Source: Woodsholea maritima DSM 17123
GTDB taxonomy: Bacteria > Pseudomonadota > Alphaproteobacteria > Caulobacterales > Maricaulaceae
Reading direction: 5' to 3'
Length of the DNA: 64,000 nt
Assembly (NCBI RefSeq): GCF_000382325.1
Contig: NZ_KB908056.1
Span: 459,722-523,721, forward strand
Part shown: in pieces, positions 15,866 through 23,801 of the stretch
Numbering within the stretch: position 1 is the first letter of the stretch
How the letters are laid out: every line of letters begins with the position of its first letter
Position numbers and translations under genes: made by a program
The notes under the pieces: generated by a model
Seen by the model: the letters and a program-made list of their open reading frames with translations, nothing else
What the model was told of the DNA's origin: nothing
Databases searched by the model: none

Positions 15866-16874
15866 AGAGCGGATAGCGCATCGCCACATCACATCGGCGA
15901 AAAATGACGCCCTTTTCTGCCAAAACCTCTGCATCATCATAAAAGCCCGCCTTTTTATAAAGGTGGATCGCCGCCTCACATTTTGAATTGGTCAACAGGA
16001 AAAGGTCTTTGACGCCCATGGCCTTGGCCTCAGCGATTATGGCGGTCAGCAAAAATTCGCCCGCCTTACGCCCGCGCGCTTCTTTTTTGACGCCCATCTT
16101 GGTCAGCTCAAATCGGCCCGGTTCATGCGGGTTCAATGCGGCGGCCCCGACAAGGCCCAGCTCAGGGTCTTTAACAAAGAAAATCTTGCCGCCTTTGTCG
16201 AGAATATGAGTTTTGGGATCGCCCAATTGCTCTTTATCCTTAGGCTCCAGGGAGAACATCTCCTCCACCCAGGGGGCATTGATGTCATAAAAATCTTGAG
16301 CCAACTCATCTCGAAAGGGAACAATTTCAAAACCAGTCATGGGCATCGTCCTCATATTCGGTGCGCTTAGCGCGAGGCCTTGGCGTTTGGCCTCGGCCAT
16401 AATGCGATCATAATGGCTGGTCTGCGCGATCGCATCTTCCATCCCGGTAATCGCCTCCAAAATATCCGTGCCGCTTTGGGCGATCAGGGTACGCGCCGCG
16501 CCCTCAACCACCGGCCACATCCGCACGCGCATATCCGCGACCATCGCTGCGCCCTCAGGAGTTAAGGTAATGCATTTGGTGCGCAGATCTTGATCACAGG
16601 CCTTCATCGCGATCAGGCCCAACTTGGTGAGCGCCGCCGTCATGCGGGTAATGCCCGGCTGAGCCACACCCAAGGCCTCAGCGGCTTCATTGACATAAAG
16701 CGGACCATAGCGTTCCAACGCGGCGAGCAAGGGAAAATGACTAGGCTGTGTGGGATAGCCAAAGGCTTTATGCACGACCAAGGCATCGGCTTGCAGGCGC
16801 TCCGTCAGGCGCTTTAAGCGACTGCCCAAAGCCAAAGGACCAAGCTCGGCCAAAATATCGCGGGTTTGGGTCAT
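15864..16874 (-). CDS. MarR-type regulator fused to a GNAT acetyltransferase
   Basis: The 336-residue protein combines an N-terminal winged helix-turn-helix of the MarR family (about residues 15-150; recognition region VNEAAEALGVAQPGITRMTAALTKLGLI) with a C-terminal GNAT domain (about 180-335; acetyl-CoA site MGVKKEARGRKAGEFLLTAII). Such fusions occur across Proteobacteria, and their ligands and acetyl acceptors are mostly unknown. It is nine bases downstream of a cupin gene, and the shared promoter carries a perfect palindrome at 17280-17295 that could be its operator. Autoregulation is an inference. Confidence 0.82.
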   Translation of the reverse strand: MTQTRDILAELGPLALGSRLKRLTERLQADALVVHKAFGYPTQPSHFPLLAALERYGPLYVNEAAEALGVAQPGITRMTAALTKLGLIAMKACDQDLRTKCITLTPEGAAMVADMRVRMWPVVEGAARTLIAQSGTDILEAITGMEDAIAQTSHYDRIMAEAKRQGLALSAPNMRTMPMTGFEIVPFRDELAQDFYDINAPWVEEMFSLEPKDKEQLGDPKTHILDKGGKIFFVKDPELGLVGAAALNPHEPGRFELTKMGVKKEARGRKAGEFLLTAIIAEAKAMGVKDLFLLTNSKCEAAIHLYKKAGFYDDAEVLAEKGVIFRRCDVAMRYPL

Positions 16875-16883
16875 GCTCGCGCC

Positions 16884-17249
16884 TTAGGAGAGTTGATCCG
16901 CAATGGATTTTGTGCGCTCGGTGATCACATCCCCGGTATGCTTGGTTGCCACCGGCTCGATCAAGGCTACCCAGCACTCTTCTTCTGCCACCGGATTGTG
17001 CAGGGTATTGCGCGGCACGATATGGAAATCGCCCGCGTTCAAATTCACCTCTCCCGCCTCATACTCGATGCGCAAAGCGCCTTTGACGATGTAGAACATC
17101 TCGTCCTCACCCTCATGCTTATGCCAGACGAATTCACCTTTCAGCTTGGCCACTTTGACATATTGGCCATTGATCTGACCGATGATTTTCGGCGACCAAT
17201 AGTCTGTGATCGTATTCAAGCTTGCTTCAAAATTGCCAATCGCCAACAT
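16884..17249 (-). CDS. Small cupin-domain protein
   Basis: A 121-residue single-domain cupin with the metal-binding motif FVWHKHEGEDEMFYIVKG (two His and a Glu) and the second motif LNAGDFHIVPRNTLHNP. Such proteins bind a divalent metal and act on, or sense, small molecules; the substrate cannot be read from the sequence. The start has AAGGAGAG upstream. It is the first gene of an operon with the MarR-GNAT fusion, which may regulate it. Confidence 0.85.
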   Translation of the reverse strand: MLAIGNFEASLNTITDYWSPKIIGQINGQYVKVAKLKGEFVWHKHEGEDEMFYIVKGALRIEYEAGEVNLNAGDFHIVPRNTLHNPVAEEECWVALIEPVATKHTGDVITERTKSIADQLS

Positions 17250-17279
17250 AGCGCTCTCCTTCGTCCGAAGCTTTCATGC

Positions 17280-17295
17280 CATGTTATATAACATG
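17280..17295. promoter_or_regulatory. Perfect 16-base palindrome, likely operator of the cupin/MarR operon
   Basis: CATGTTATATAACATG is its own reverse complement. It lies about 30 bases upstream of the cupin start, in the size range and position usual for MarR-family operators. A Zur-like reading (GTTAT...ATAAC) is possible but lacks the usual spacer. Confidence 0.6.
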
Positions 17296-17356
17296 TTATG
17301 AAAATGCAGCGATGGCAAGCGAGAAATTCGTCTAGAGGCGGCGGCGGAGGATAGAC

Positions 17357-17506
17357 GGGGACAATAATCAAACTAAAAATCAGACGCGCATCGGCAATGA
17401 GACAGTATCTCACAGCCTGTCACCCCGGACGAATGATAATGAGATCCGGGATCTATTGAGATTGCTCTTGAGGCCCATGGATCCCGGCTCAAGGCCGGAA
17501 TGACAG
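17357..17506 (+). repeat. 150-base direct repeat, copy 1
   Basis: Starts GGGGACAATAATCAAAC and ends GGCCGGAATGACAG. It matches the copy at 17620-17769 with only a handful of substitutions, mostly in the 20 bases before the final palindrome. Confidence 0.85.
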
Positions 17507-17604
17507 CTCCTTATTTAACCTTCGCGTCGGAGTGGAGCGAAATTGTCAAAGATGGATCCCGGCTCAAGGCCGGGAACCCGGTAGGCATTTTATCATCATC
17601 GCGG

Positions 17605-17623
17605 CCCCGGACTTGATCCGGGG
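17605..17623. repeat. Palindromic repeat CCCCGG-acttgat-CCGGGG, copy 1
   Basis: A 19-base inverted repeat at the left edge of direct-repeat copy 2. The same sequence occurs at 17913-17931. Such elements are common intergenic repeats in this group of bacteria. Confidence 0.75.
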
Positions 17624-17769
17624 ACAATAATCAAACTAAAAATCAGACGCGCATCGGCAATGAGACAGTATCTCACAGCCTGTCATCCCGGACGAATGAT
17701 AATGAGATCCGGGATCTATTGAGATTGCCCTTTAGGACCATAGATCCCGGCTCAAGGCCGGAATGACAG
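17620..17769 (+). repeat. 150-base direct repeat, copy 2
   Basis: Second copy of the unit at 17357-17506, offset by 263 bases. It contains a CCCGGAC...GATCCGGG inverted pair and ends in a GATCCCGGCTCAAGGCCGG palindrome. Confidence 0.85.
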
Positions 17770-17912
17770 TATTCATTGAAAAGCTAAAAGCCCGCCCCTC
17801 CGGCCGTTCCGGCCACCCCCCCCCGCTTCGCAGGGGAGGATAAATCGGGCGACAGCCCGCAAGGCCAAAGGCCGCCCGCAGCGAAGCGAGGATGCTTTAT
17901 AAAAAATCGCGG

Positions 17913-17931
17913 CCCCGGACTTGATCCGGGG
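17913..17931. repeat. Palindromic repeat CCCCGG-acttgat-CCGGGG, copy 2
   Basis: Identical to the copy at 17605-17623, including the preceding GCGG. It is not followed by the 150-base unit here. Confidence 0.75.
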
Positions 17932-18210
17932 TCCATAGACTGGGATGCCCCCTCCGGTCCGACCGGCCCACCTCCCTCGTAAATAGGGAAGGACATATCG
18001 AGCCAACGCCGCGGATGCCATATCAAGTCTGGCATGACACACGCTATCGAACCCCTTAGCACAGTGAAACACAGTGCGCCCCGTCCTCAAACCTACCTTC
18101 AGCTATGCTTTAACGCATGACAGCTTTTTGACATAGAAGCCTCGCCAAGGGTGACATTGAGTGATAGGGCTAGGCTTTGTTTCGACTTTCTAACATCTAT
18201 GGAGTATGGG

Positions 18211-18879
18211 ATGGGTGCCATTGATTGGTCCTTGCTGGCGGCATCATTTGTGACCTTTTTCGTGGTGATCGACCCGGTCGGGGTGGCCCCGATTTTCGCC
18301 TCCTTGACCGAAGGGGCCCCCGCTTCACACCGCCGTAACATGGCGATTAAATCCGTACTGATAGCGACCTGTATCCTGGTGGGCTTTGCCTATGTCGGGG
18401 AATGGCTGCTGGGCGCCTTACATGTCAGCCTGGATGCTTTTCGCGCCGCTGGCGGGGTGCTTCTGTTCATGATCGCGCTCGACATGATTTTTGAAAAGCG
18501 CACGGAACGACGCGAAGAACGCGCCGCCGAGCTTAATCACGATGATGAAAGCATTCCGGGCACCCATGAAGACATCTCAGTCTTTCCCATGGCCATTCCG
18601 ATGCTGGCGGGGCCGGGCGCCATCGCCTCCATCATGCTGTTCATGTCTGAAGTGGGCGATCATGTGGGCAATCAAATGCTGGTACTCGCCGGGATGGGGG
18701 CCAATCTGGCCTTCTGTTTCATCATCTTCCTGGCGGTGGGCTTTATCATGCGCTTGATGGGCGAGACTTTGGCAGCCATGATCACCCGCATTCTGGGCGT
18801 TATTCTGGCCGCGCTGGCGGCGCAATTCATCCTCGATGGGATTGCGGGCGTTCTTAATTTAAGCGGCGCAGCCCACTAA
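18211..18879 (+). CDS. MarC-family (UPF0056) inner-membrane protein
   Basis: A 222-residue multi-spanning membrane protein of the MarC family, with the typical N-terminal FVTFFVVIDPVGVAPIFASLT and FPMAIPMLAGPGAIASIM in the second half; about six membrane segments are visible. Despite the name, the family has no proven role in antibiotic resistance and its transport substrate is unknown. The ATG at 18211 with GGAG seven bases upstream is chosen over an in-frame start 60 bases earlier that has no ribosome-binding site. Confidence 0.85.
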   Translation: MGAIDWSLLAASFVTFFVVIDPVGVAPIFASLTEGAPASHRRNMAIKSVLIATCILVGFAYVGEWLLGALHVSLDAFRAAGGVLLFMIALDMIFEKRTERREERAAELNHDDESIPGTHEDISVFPMAIPMLAGPGAIASIMLFMSEVGDHVGNQMLVLAGMGANLAFCFIIFLAVGFIMRLMGETLAAMITRILGVILAALAAQFILDGIAGVLNLSGAAH

Positions 18880-18970
18880 AGTCGTAGAAAAACACGCCCG
18901 CGCGCAACCCTTTTTTAGCCACTTTATGTCAGTATGGGTCTTATCATCTTTTCAAATGATGGAGAGGCCC

Positions 18971-19165
18971 ATGCGGTATTACACCCTTGCGGCCAGTGCA
19001 CTGATCACCACCATCGGGATCGGGATCGGTGTTGCCAATTTAACGATTGGCCTGGTCGATCAAGCGATAGCCTTTTCTTGGCCGGTCCTCAGCCTGGGCG
19101 TCATCATGGCGATGATCACGCCCGAGCTGAAAAGGACGAAGTATCAAGAGATGGACCTAGAATAG
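18971..19165 (+). CDS. Small two-helix membrane protein
   Basis: A 64-residue protein I do not recognise. It begins MRYYTLAASALITTIGIG and has two hydrophobic segments (about residues 5-28 and 32-52) followed by a charged tail. The ATG at 18971 has GGAGAGG directly upstream. It stands alone between marC and the convergent aguB. Confidence 0.6.
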   Translation: MRYYTLAASALITTIGIGIGVANLTIGLVDQAIAFSWPVLSLGVIMAMITPELKRTKYQEMDLE

Positions 19166-19172
19166 AGCGGTC

Positions 19173-20015
19173 CTAAACGAGGGTATCGTACAAATCCGGA
19201 CGGCGATCGCGGAATACGCCCCAGCTGGCCCGCGCGCGATCAATCGCCTGACGATCAAACTCCGCGACCAGAACGCCGGTTTCTTCGCGGTCCAGATCAC
19301 ACACCACTTCACCGGTATGATCACTGATGAAGGACGTACCATAGAAGACCTGACCGTCTTCATTGCCAACCCGGTTGGCGGCAACGACCGGGATCACATT
19401 GGCCACGCCATGGCCTTGCATACACCGACGCCAGCGCGCGGCGGTATCCAGACCTGAATCTTGCGGCTCAGAGCCGATCGCGGTGGGATACATCAAAACC
19501 TCCGCGCCCATCAGCGCCATGGAGCGTGCGCATTCTGGGAACCATTGATCCCAGCAAATCCCAACGCCAATGCGGCCATAGCGCGTATGCCACACCCGAA
19601 AGCCGGTATCACCCGGCTTGAAGTAGAACTTCTCTTGATAGCCTGGGCCATCTGGGATGTGGCTTTTGCGATAAACGCCCAGCACAGAGCCATCCGCGTC
19701 CAGCATCACAACCGAGTTATAATATTCAGGGCCATCCTTTTCATAGATGGACACCGGGATCGCGACTTCCAATTCTTCGGCCAAAGGCTGAAGCGCGGTA
19801 ACGCAAGGATGCTCAAACGCGGGATAAGCGCGATCAAAATGCGCCGCGATTTGGGTTTTGCAGAAATATTCGCCCTGAAACAATTCAGGCGGCAAAATCA
19901 CCTGCGCGCCCTTACCCGCGGCCTCGCGGATCAGGGTCTTCACGGTGTCGATATTGGCCGCCATATCCGGGCCAAACGCAGCCTGCAACAGGCCAACTTT
20001 AAGGGTCTGTGACAT
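19173..20015 (-). CDS. aguB: N-carbamoylputrescine amidase
   Basis: AguB hydrolyses N-carbamoylputrescine to putrescine, CO2 and ammonia, the last step of the agmatine deiminase route. The 280-residue nitrilase-family protein has the Glu-Lys-Cys triad in PPELFQGEYF, YRKSHIPDG and GICWDQWFPE. The ATG at 20013-20015 with GAGG nine bases upstream is chosen. It follows a serine hydrolase by four bases, which in turn follows aguA, so all three are likely co-transcribed. With ornithine decarboxylase nearby, the cell can make putrescine in two ways. Confidence 0.93.
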   Translation of the reverse strand: MSQTLKVGLLQAAFGPDMAANIDTVKTLIREAAGKGAQVILPPELFQGEYFCKTQIAAHFDRAYPAFEHPCVTALQPLAEELEVAIPVSIYEKDGPEYYNSVVMLDADGSVLGVYRKSHIPDGPGYQEKFYFKPGDTGFRVWHTRYGRIGVGICWDQWFPECARSMALMGAEVLMYPTAIGSEPQDSGLDTAARWRRCMQGHGVANVIPVVAANRVGNEDGQVFYGTSFISDHTGEVVCDLDREETGVLVAEFDRQAIDRARASWGVFRDRRPDLYDTLV

Positions 20016-20019
20016 GTCC

Positions 20020-21258
20020 CTAATCCTCTTCAATCTGGTCAAGCCAATCACCAGGACCATCCCCGGTGCGTAAATCCATCACCGTCGGCCACAAGGCCCA
20101 CGGATAGCGTGTGTCCGAATTCCATAAGCCGACAAAGGCAAAACCGCTCGCCGGTTCAAACACGATCTGCGCGCCATAGCCCGACAGCGAGCCGGAATGG
20201 GCGATCAGCTCGCGATCCCCCCACTGATAAATGCGCCAGCCCAGCCCATAGGCCGTGTCGCTGACACGGCCCTGATATCGGCGCGAGAAGCGACGCGTTT
20301 CGCGCAAACTATCAATATAAGGCGTGCGTAGGCGCGTGCGCACGGCCTCAGAAAGCCCCGTTTCTTCATCCAATTGCACTTGCGCCCATTTGATCAAATC
20401 CATCAAGCTAAGATTGATCCCGGCTGCGGACGGCAAGTCGTCATAAGGACTGTCGGGATTACCCGGGCGATCATGAAGGCGTCGCCAGCCCGAATGGGGC
20501 CTCGCCCAGCTGGGGGCACGTTTCAAGCTTTCCACCCCAATACTGGCATTGGGCAAGTTATAGCGGGCGAAAATATGGCTTTCGATCAGGTCTTGATAGC
20601 GTTCGCCCGTTGCGGCCTCAATCACCGGCTCAACCGCGCTGAATGCAACATTTTGGTAGGTATAACAGCCACCGAGCGAACACATCAAATCGACTTCAGC
20701 CAAGCGTTCACGCGCATGTAGCCCGGTTCGCCCCGCCTCAATCAGATTGTCATAGGCATTGGGCGGCAAGCCGGTTTGATGGCTCAATATCTCCAGCACA
20801 CTCGGCTGACGGCTGCCTTTTAAGGTCAGAACGCTGGCGGGTACCGCTTGGCCCAGATCCAGACGCCCCTCCTCCTCCAGCATCGCGGCCAAGGTCCCGG
20901 TGAAGGTCTTGGTGAGGGATGCGGCACGGAATACCGTGCTCGGCGTAATGGGCTCACCGGTCCCGGCGGCCGTTTCACCGCTGGTGAAGATCAGGACCGG
21001 GCGGCCTTCCTCCAACACCGCGACGGCCATGCCGACAACCTTGTCGCTCTCTGCAGCTTGCTGGAAACGCGCCATCGCCGTTTCCAGATAAGGATAGCGC
21101 GCATAGAGCGCGTCGCGATCGGGATCAGTAACCGGTGGGCGCGGCTGGGCATGGGCGGATACGCCGCCCATCGACGGTATCAGCGCGAAGAGCCCTAACA
21201 CAGCCCAGAGCGCGCGGCACACGTTTTGACCGCCAAGGCGGCTCCACCCAAATCCCAT
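20020..21258 (-). CDS. Secreted serine hydrolase, class C beta-lactamase fold
   Basis: The 412-residue protein belongs to the serine beta-lactamase/penicillin-binding-protein-like hydrolases. It has a signal peptide ending near VSAHA, the S-x-x-K motif at Ser114-Lys117 (ASLTK), YQN as the second motif and HSG as the third. Such proteins act as esterases, peptidases or amidases in the periplasm. It is inserted between aguA and aguB with gaps of 14 and 4 bases, yet no role in agmatine catabolism is known for this family; the link may be only co-expression. Confidence 0.82.
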   Translation of the reverse strand: MGFGWSRLGGQNVCRALWAVLGLFALIPSMGGVSAHAQPRPPVTDPDRDALYARYPYLETAMARFQQAAESDKVVGMAVAVLEEGRPVLIFTSGETAAGTGEPITPSTVFRAASLTKTFTGTLAAMLEEEGRLDLGQAVPASVLTLKGSRQPSVLEILSHQTGLPPNAYDNLIEAGRTGLHARERLAEVDLMCSLGGCYTYQNVAFSAVEPVIEAATGERYQDLIESHIFARYNLPNASIGVESLKRAPSWARPHSGWRRLHDRPGNPDSPYDDLPSAAGINLSLMDLIKWAQVQLDEETGLSEAVRTRLRTPYIDSLRETRRFSRRYQGRVSDTAYGLGWRIYQWGDRELIAHSGSLSGYGAQIVFEPASGFAFVGLWNSDTRYPWALWPTVMDLRTGDGPGDWLDQIEED

Positions 21259-21272
21259 TCGTCCCTCTGGCC

Positions 21273-22292
21273 TTACACGGCTGGCTGGTTACAGGTCACA
21301 CAGTGGAAAGCCCCACCGCCCATTAAGATATGCTTGGCTGACTTTCCGACAACCTCATACTCAGGAAAAATATCCTGCATCGCGCGCACAGCGGCCTGGG
21401 CGGCATCGGTATAGACCGGCATCACCAGATGACGCGTCCCGATAACCCAATTCATGTGCGAGGCGGGGAAGATCTCGCCTTCTGCGTTGGTGAACAGGCC
21501 AGGTGAGGGAATGCGGCGCACTTCTAATTTACGCCCTTTGGCGTCAGTCGCTTCGGACAGGACGCGGGCCACCTCTTCATGACGGTCACGATTGGGGTCA
21601 TTGGTGCCCCACGGGGCCTGACAAACCACAACCCCCGGACGGGCAAAGCGCGCAACGTTATCGATGTGACCATCGGTGTGGTCGGCGTGCAGGCCATCAT
21701 CCAGCCAGATGACTTTTTCGATGCCCAACGCCTCTTTGAAGATGGCTTCGGCCTCTTCCTGCGAGGGGTGATCTTGGCGATTGGTGTTGAGAATGGAGTG
21801 ACGGGTCGCGATCATCGTGCCCTCGCCATCAAATTCCAGCGCGCCGCCTTCGGTGGTGAAATGCTTGAACAGGCGCTCTTTGGCACCGGCTTGCTTGATG
21901 ATTTCCCCACCAATGGTTTGATCTTCGGGATAGTTGAATTTGCCGCCCCAGCCATTGAAGCCAAAGCGCACGCCGACCAGCTCGCCATTCTCGCGCACAA
22001 AGACCGGGCCGGTATCGCGCGCCCAGACATCCCCATATTCGGCGCGCACGAATTGCGCGGTTTTAGGCAGGCGTTTGCGCGCAGAGGCTTCGGCCTCATC
22101 ATTGGCGCAATAGACCACCAAGCGCACGGCATGACCGCGATCATTGGCGGTTCCCAGCGCGGTTAAAAACGCGCCAAATTCCTCTTGCGCGCCCTCATAA
22201 TACTCCCCCCAAATCTTGGCCGAATGCGGCCAACAGGTATGGATGGCACGCTGCGGTGATGTTTCGTGGCTCGGTTGCAAGGGTAAGCTCAT
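21273..22292 (-). CDS. aguA: Agmatine deiminase
   Basis: AguA converts agmatine to N-carbamoylputrescine and ammonia. The 339-residue enzyme of the guanidino-group-modifying family has VRAEYGDVWARDTGPVF, FNGWGGKFNYPEDQ, EGGALEFDGEGT, HTDGHIDNVARF and the catalytic Cys near the C-terminus in MGGGAFHCVTCNQP. The ATG at 22290-22292 with a GGGG-containing upstream is preferred to one four codons earlier. It heads the aguA-hydrolase-aguB operon. Confidence 0.93.
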   Translation of the reverse strand: MSLPLQPSHETSPQRAIHTCWPHSAKIWGEYYEGAQEEFGAFLTALGTANDRGHAVRLVVYCANDEAEASARKRLPKTAQFVRAEYGDVWARDTGPVFVRENGELVGVRFGFNGWGGKFNYPEDQTIGGEIIKQAGAKERLFKHFTTEGGALEFDGEGTMIATRHSILNTNRQDHPSQEEAEAIFKEALGIEKVIWLDDGLHADHTDGHIDNVARFARPGVVVCQAPWGTNDPNRDRHEEVARVLSEATDAKGRKLEVRRIPSPGLFTNAEGEIFPASHMNWVIGTRHLVMPVYTDAAQAAVRAMQDIFPEYEVVGKSAKHILMGGGAFHCVTCNQPAV

Positions 22293-22413
22293 ATCAGGCC
22301 CCATAAATCGGCTGGGGCGCGGGGGGAAGCCCGCGCGAGAATAAAATTCGAAGGCGGCTCATTATCGAATGTTTCGCCCTTTGACGCTTGCTCTTTTTAC
22401 ACGCTTGCTATGC

Positions 22414-22442
22414 AAAAAAGGAGGCCTTTGCGCCTCCTTTTT
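22414..22442 (-). terminator. Rho-independent terminator of the GST operon
   Basis: Stem GGAGGC/GCCTCC between runs of A and T, read on the minus strand as the end of the GST-NTF2-tautomerase transcript. Confidence 0.85.
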
Positions 22443-22474
22443 CACTTGCCCGAGATGAAATTTTCTGCCCTCGG

Positions 22475-22702
22475 TTAACCCTTGGCTTTCAAAGCGCGAT
22501 ATTCACGCACTTGCAGCCCGCCACATCCCCAATTGTCCAAATCCACCTCTTCAATGACCACAAAGGTCTTCGCCGGGTCTTTGCCCAGAACATCGTGAAG
22601 CACGCCGGTCACACCCTTGATCAGGGCCGCTTTTTCTTCCTTGCTGGGACCGGTTCCATCCGGCCCCCCTTCTTTAGTCACTTGAATATTGACGTAGGGC
22701 AT
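22475..22702 (-). CDS. 4-oxalocrotonate tautomerase-family protein
   Basis: A 75-residue tautomerase: after removal of Met the protein starts with the catalytic Pro1 (PYVNIQVT), and the rest follows the beta-alpha-beta plan with KAALIKGVTGVLHDVLGKDPAKTFVVIEEV. Its ATG follows the stop of the NTF2-like gene immediately (TAAATG), so they are co-translated. The true substrate is unknown; with a glutathione transferase upstream, a role in handling reactive carbonyl or quinone compounds is plausible. Confidence 0.85.
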   Translation of the reverse strand: MPYVNIQVTKEGGPDGTGPSKEEKAALIKGVTGVLHDVLGKDPAKTFVVIEEVDLDNWGCGGLQVREYRALKAKG

Positions 22703-23086
22703 TTAGGCCTCCAAGGGCTGATGGGTAAAAATCTTGGCAATGATCTGCCAGGTTTCATCGGTACGAATAAAAGTCAGATAGTCAAGATAGGCGAGCCCCA
22801 CCATCTCCATCCTGGCGGTGATGAAGGCCATATCCCCCTCACACCGCACGCTGATCACCTGATCCTTTCGCGCATCCCCCGTATGTGCGGGCGGCGTGCG
22901 CGCCTTAACCCGCGCGAGATAATCGGGCAGGCTGAGCGCGACATAATGGCCCGCGCTGGCGTTCACATAGCGCGCATCGCGGTGAAAAACCGGACCCAGC
23001 ACGTCTATATCCGCTTGATAAAGGCCTTCGAAATACTGGGCCATAACGCCCATCAACGCCGTCATGTCGCGCTCAACCCCTGCCAT
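22703..23086 (-). CDS. NTF2-like (SnoaL/lumazine-binding type) protein
   Basis: A 127-residue single-domain protein with the NTF2-like cone fold pattern: an N-terminal helix (MTALMGVMAQYFEGLYQAD), HRDARYV, and strand pairs ending TWQIIAKIFTHQP. Members are small enzymes or binding proteins of varied function. The start codon shares a base with the stop of the upstream GST gene (TAATG). No function can be assigned beyond membership in the GST operon. Confidence 0.75.
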   Translation of the reverse strand: MAGVERDMTALMGVMAQYFEGLYQADIDVLGPVFHRDARYVNASAGHYVALSLPDYLARVKARTPPAHTGDARKDQVISVRCEGDMAFITARMEMVGLAYLDYLTFIRTDETWQIIAKIFTHQPLEA

Positions 23087-23691
23087 TAGATCAACCCTTC
23101 TGATTTCAGGGTTTTCTGCACGGCTGGACGTGCGCCAACTTTGTCCTGGAAGGCTTTGAGATGAGGATAAATGCTCAAATCATAATCAATATGCGCCGAC
23201 CAATTCGACACGACGAACAGATAAGCATCCGCAATCGTGAAGGTTTCACCGGTCAGATACGGCCCATGCGCGCTCAGCTCACCCTCAACATAGCTATAAA
23301 GGACATCCAAGCGTTCACGCGCTGCGGCCTTTTCGCTATCGCTGCCGCCCTTAAAAAACGGCCCATGGGCTTTATGCAGCTCACTGCCGACAAAATTGAG
23401 ATAGCCAATAACCTTGGCGCGCTCCACCGAACCCAGCGGCCCTACCAAGTTAAGCTCAGGCTTTTGATCGCCCAGATATTGCAAAATCGCCGGGCCTTCG
23501 GTGATCACAACGCCACTATCAAGCTCTAACGCCGGCACATAACCCATCTTGTTGACTTTGCGGTAGTCATCGCCATTTTGGGTCGTCTTCGCGACCAGAT
23601 CGACCAGATCCAATTCGTAGTTTTGATTGGTTTCATTAAGGATGATGTGGCTCGCCATCGAGCAGACACCGGTTTTGTAATAGAGCTTCAT
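23086..23691 (-). CDS. Glutathione S-transferase, beta-class-like
   Basis: A 201-residue glutathione transferase. The N-terminal thioredoxin-like domain starts MKLYYKTGVCSMASHI, with a Cys at position 10 typical of beta-class bacterial enzymes, followed by the cis-Pro in MGYVPALEL and the glutathione-binding ITEGPAILQYL. The helical C-terminal domain contains TGETFTIADAYLFVV. The ATG at 23689-23691 has GGAG seven bases upstream. It is the first gene of a three-gene operon and is divergent from a LysR-type regulator that likely controls it. Confidence 0.92.
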   Translation of the reverse strand: MKLYYKTGVCSMASHIILNETNQNYELDLVDLVAKTTQNGDDYRKVNKMGYVPALELDSGVVITEGPAILQYLGDQKPELNLVGPLGSVERAKVIGYLNFVGSELHKAHGPFFKGGSDSEKAAARERLDVLYSYVEGELSAHGPYLTGETFTIADAYLFVVSNWSAHIDYDLSIYPHLKAFQDKVGARPAVQKTLKSEGLI

Positions 23692-23734
23692 CAACGCACT
23701 CCTTGTCTGATGATGCACGCACGCTAGCCACACC

Positions 23735-23778
23735 CTCGATTATAAGATAATATCGAGTTTTCATGATCACGATCATGA
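23735..23778. promoter_or_regulatory. Two operator-like palindromes between GST and LysR genes
   Basis: The first (23735-23757) has arms CTCGAT/ATCGAG around an 11-base centre and fits the T-N11-A layout of LysR-type sites. The second (23761-23778) is TCATGATcacgATCATGA, a perfect 7-base inverted repeat. Both lie in the 110-base divergent promoter region. Confidence 0.6.
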
Positions 23779-23801
23779 TTTTCGATCATCTGGATACGCC
23801 C

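Larger units (their letters stand above)
17250..18210. other. Repeat-rich noncoding stretch of about 960 bases
   Basis: No convincing gene is present between the cupin and marC starts. The region holds two copies of a 150-base unit, several palindromes of the CCCCGG...CCGGGG and CCCGGCTCAAGGCCGGG kind, and a very GC-rich block at about 17790-18000 with runs such as CCCCCCCCCC. Open frames across the GC-rich block are low-complexity and have no start signals. Confidence 0.75.

Noticed and set aside
17773-18090. Minus-strand frame of 105 codons in the repeat-rich gap
   Set aside because: It translates palindromic GC-rich repeats into low-complexity Gly/Arg-rich sequence and has no start signal; the overlapping second frame looks the same.
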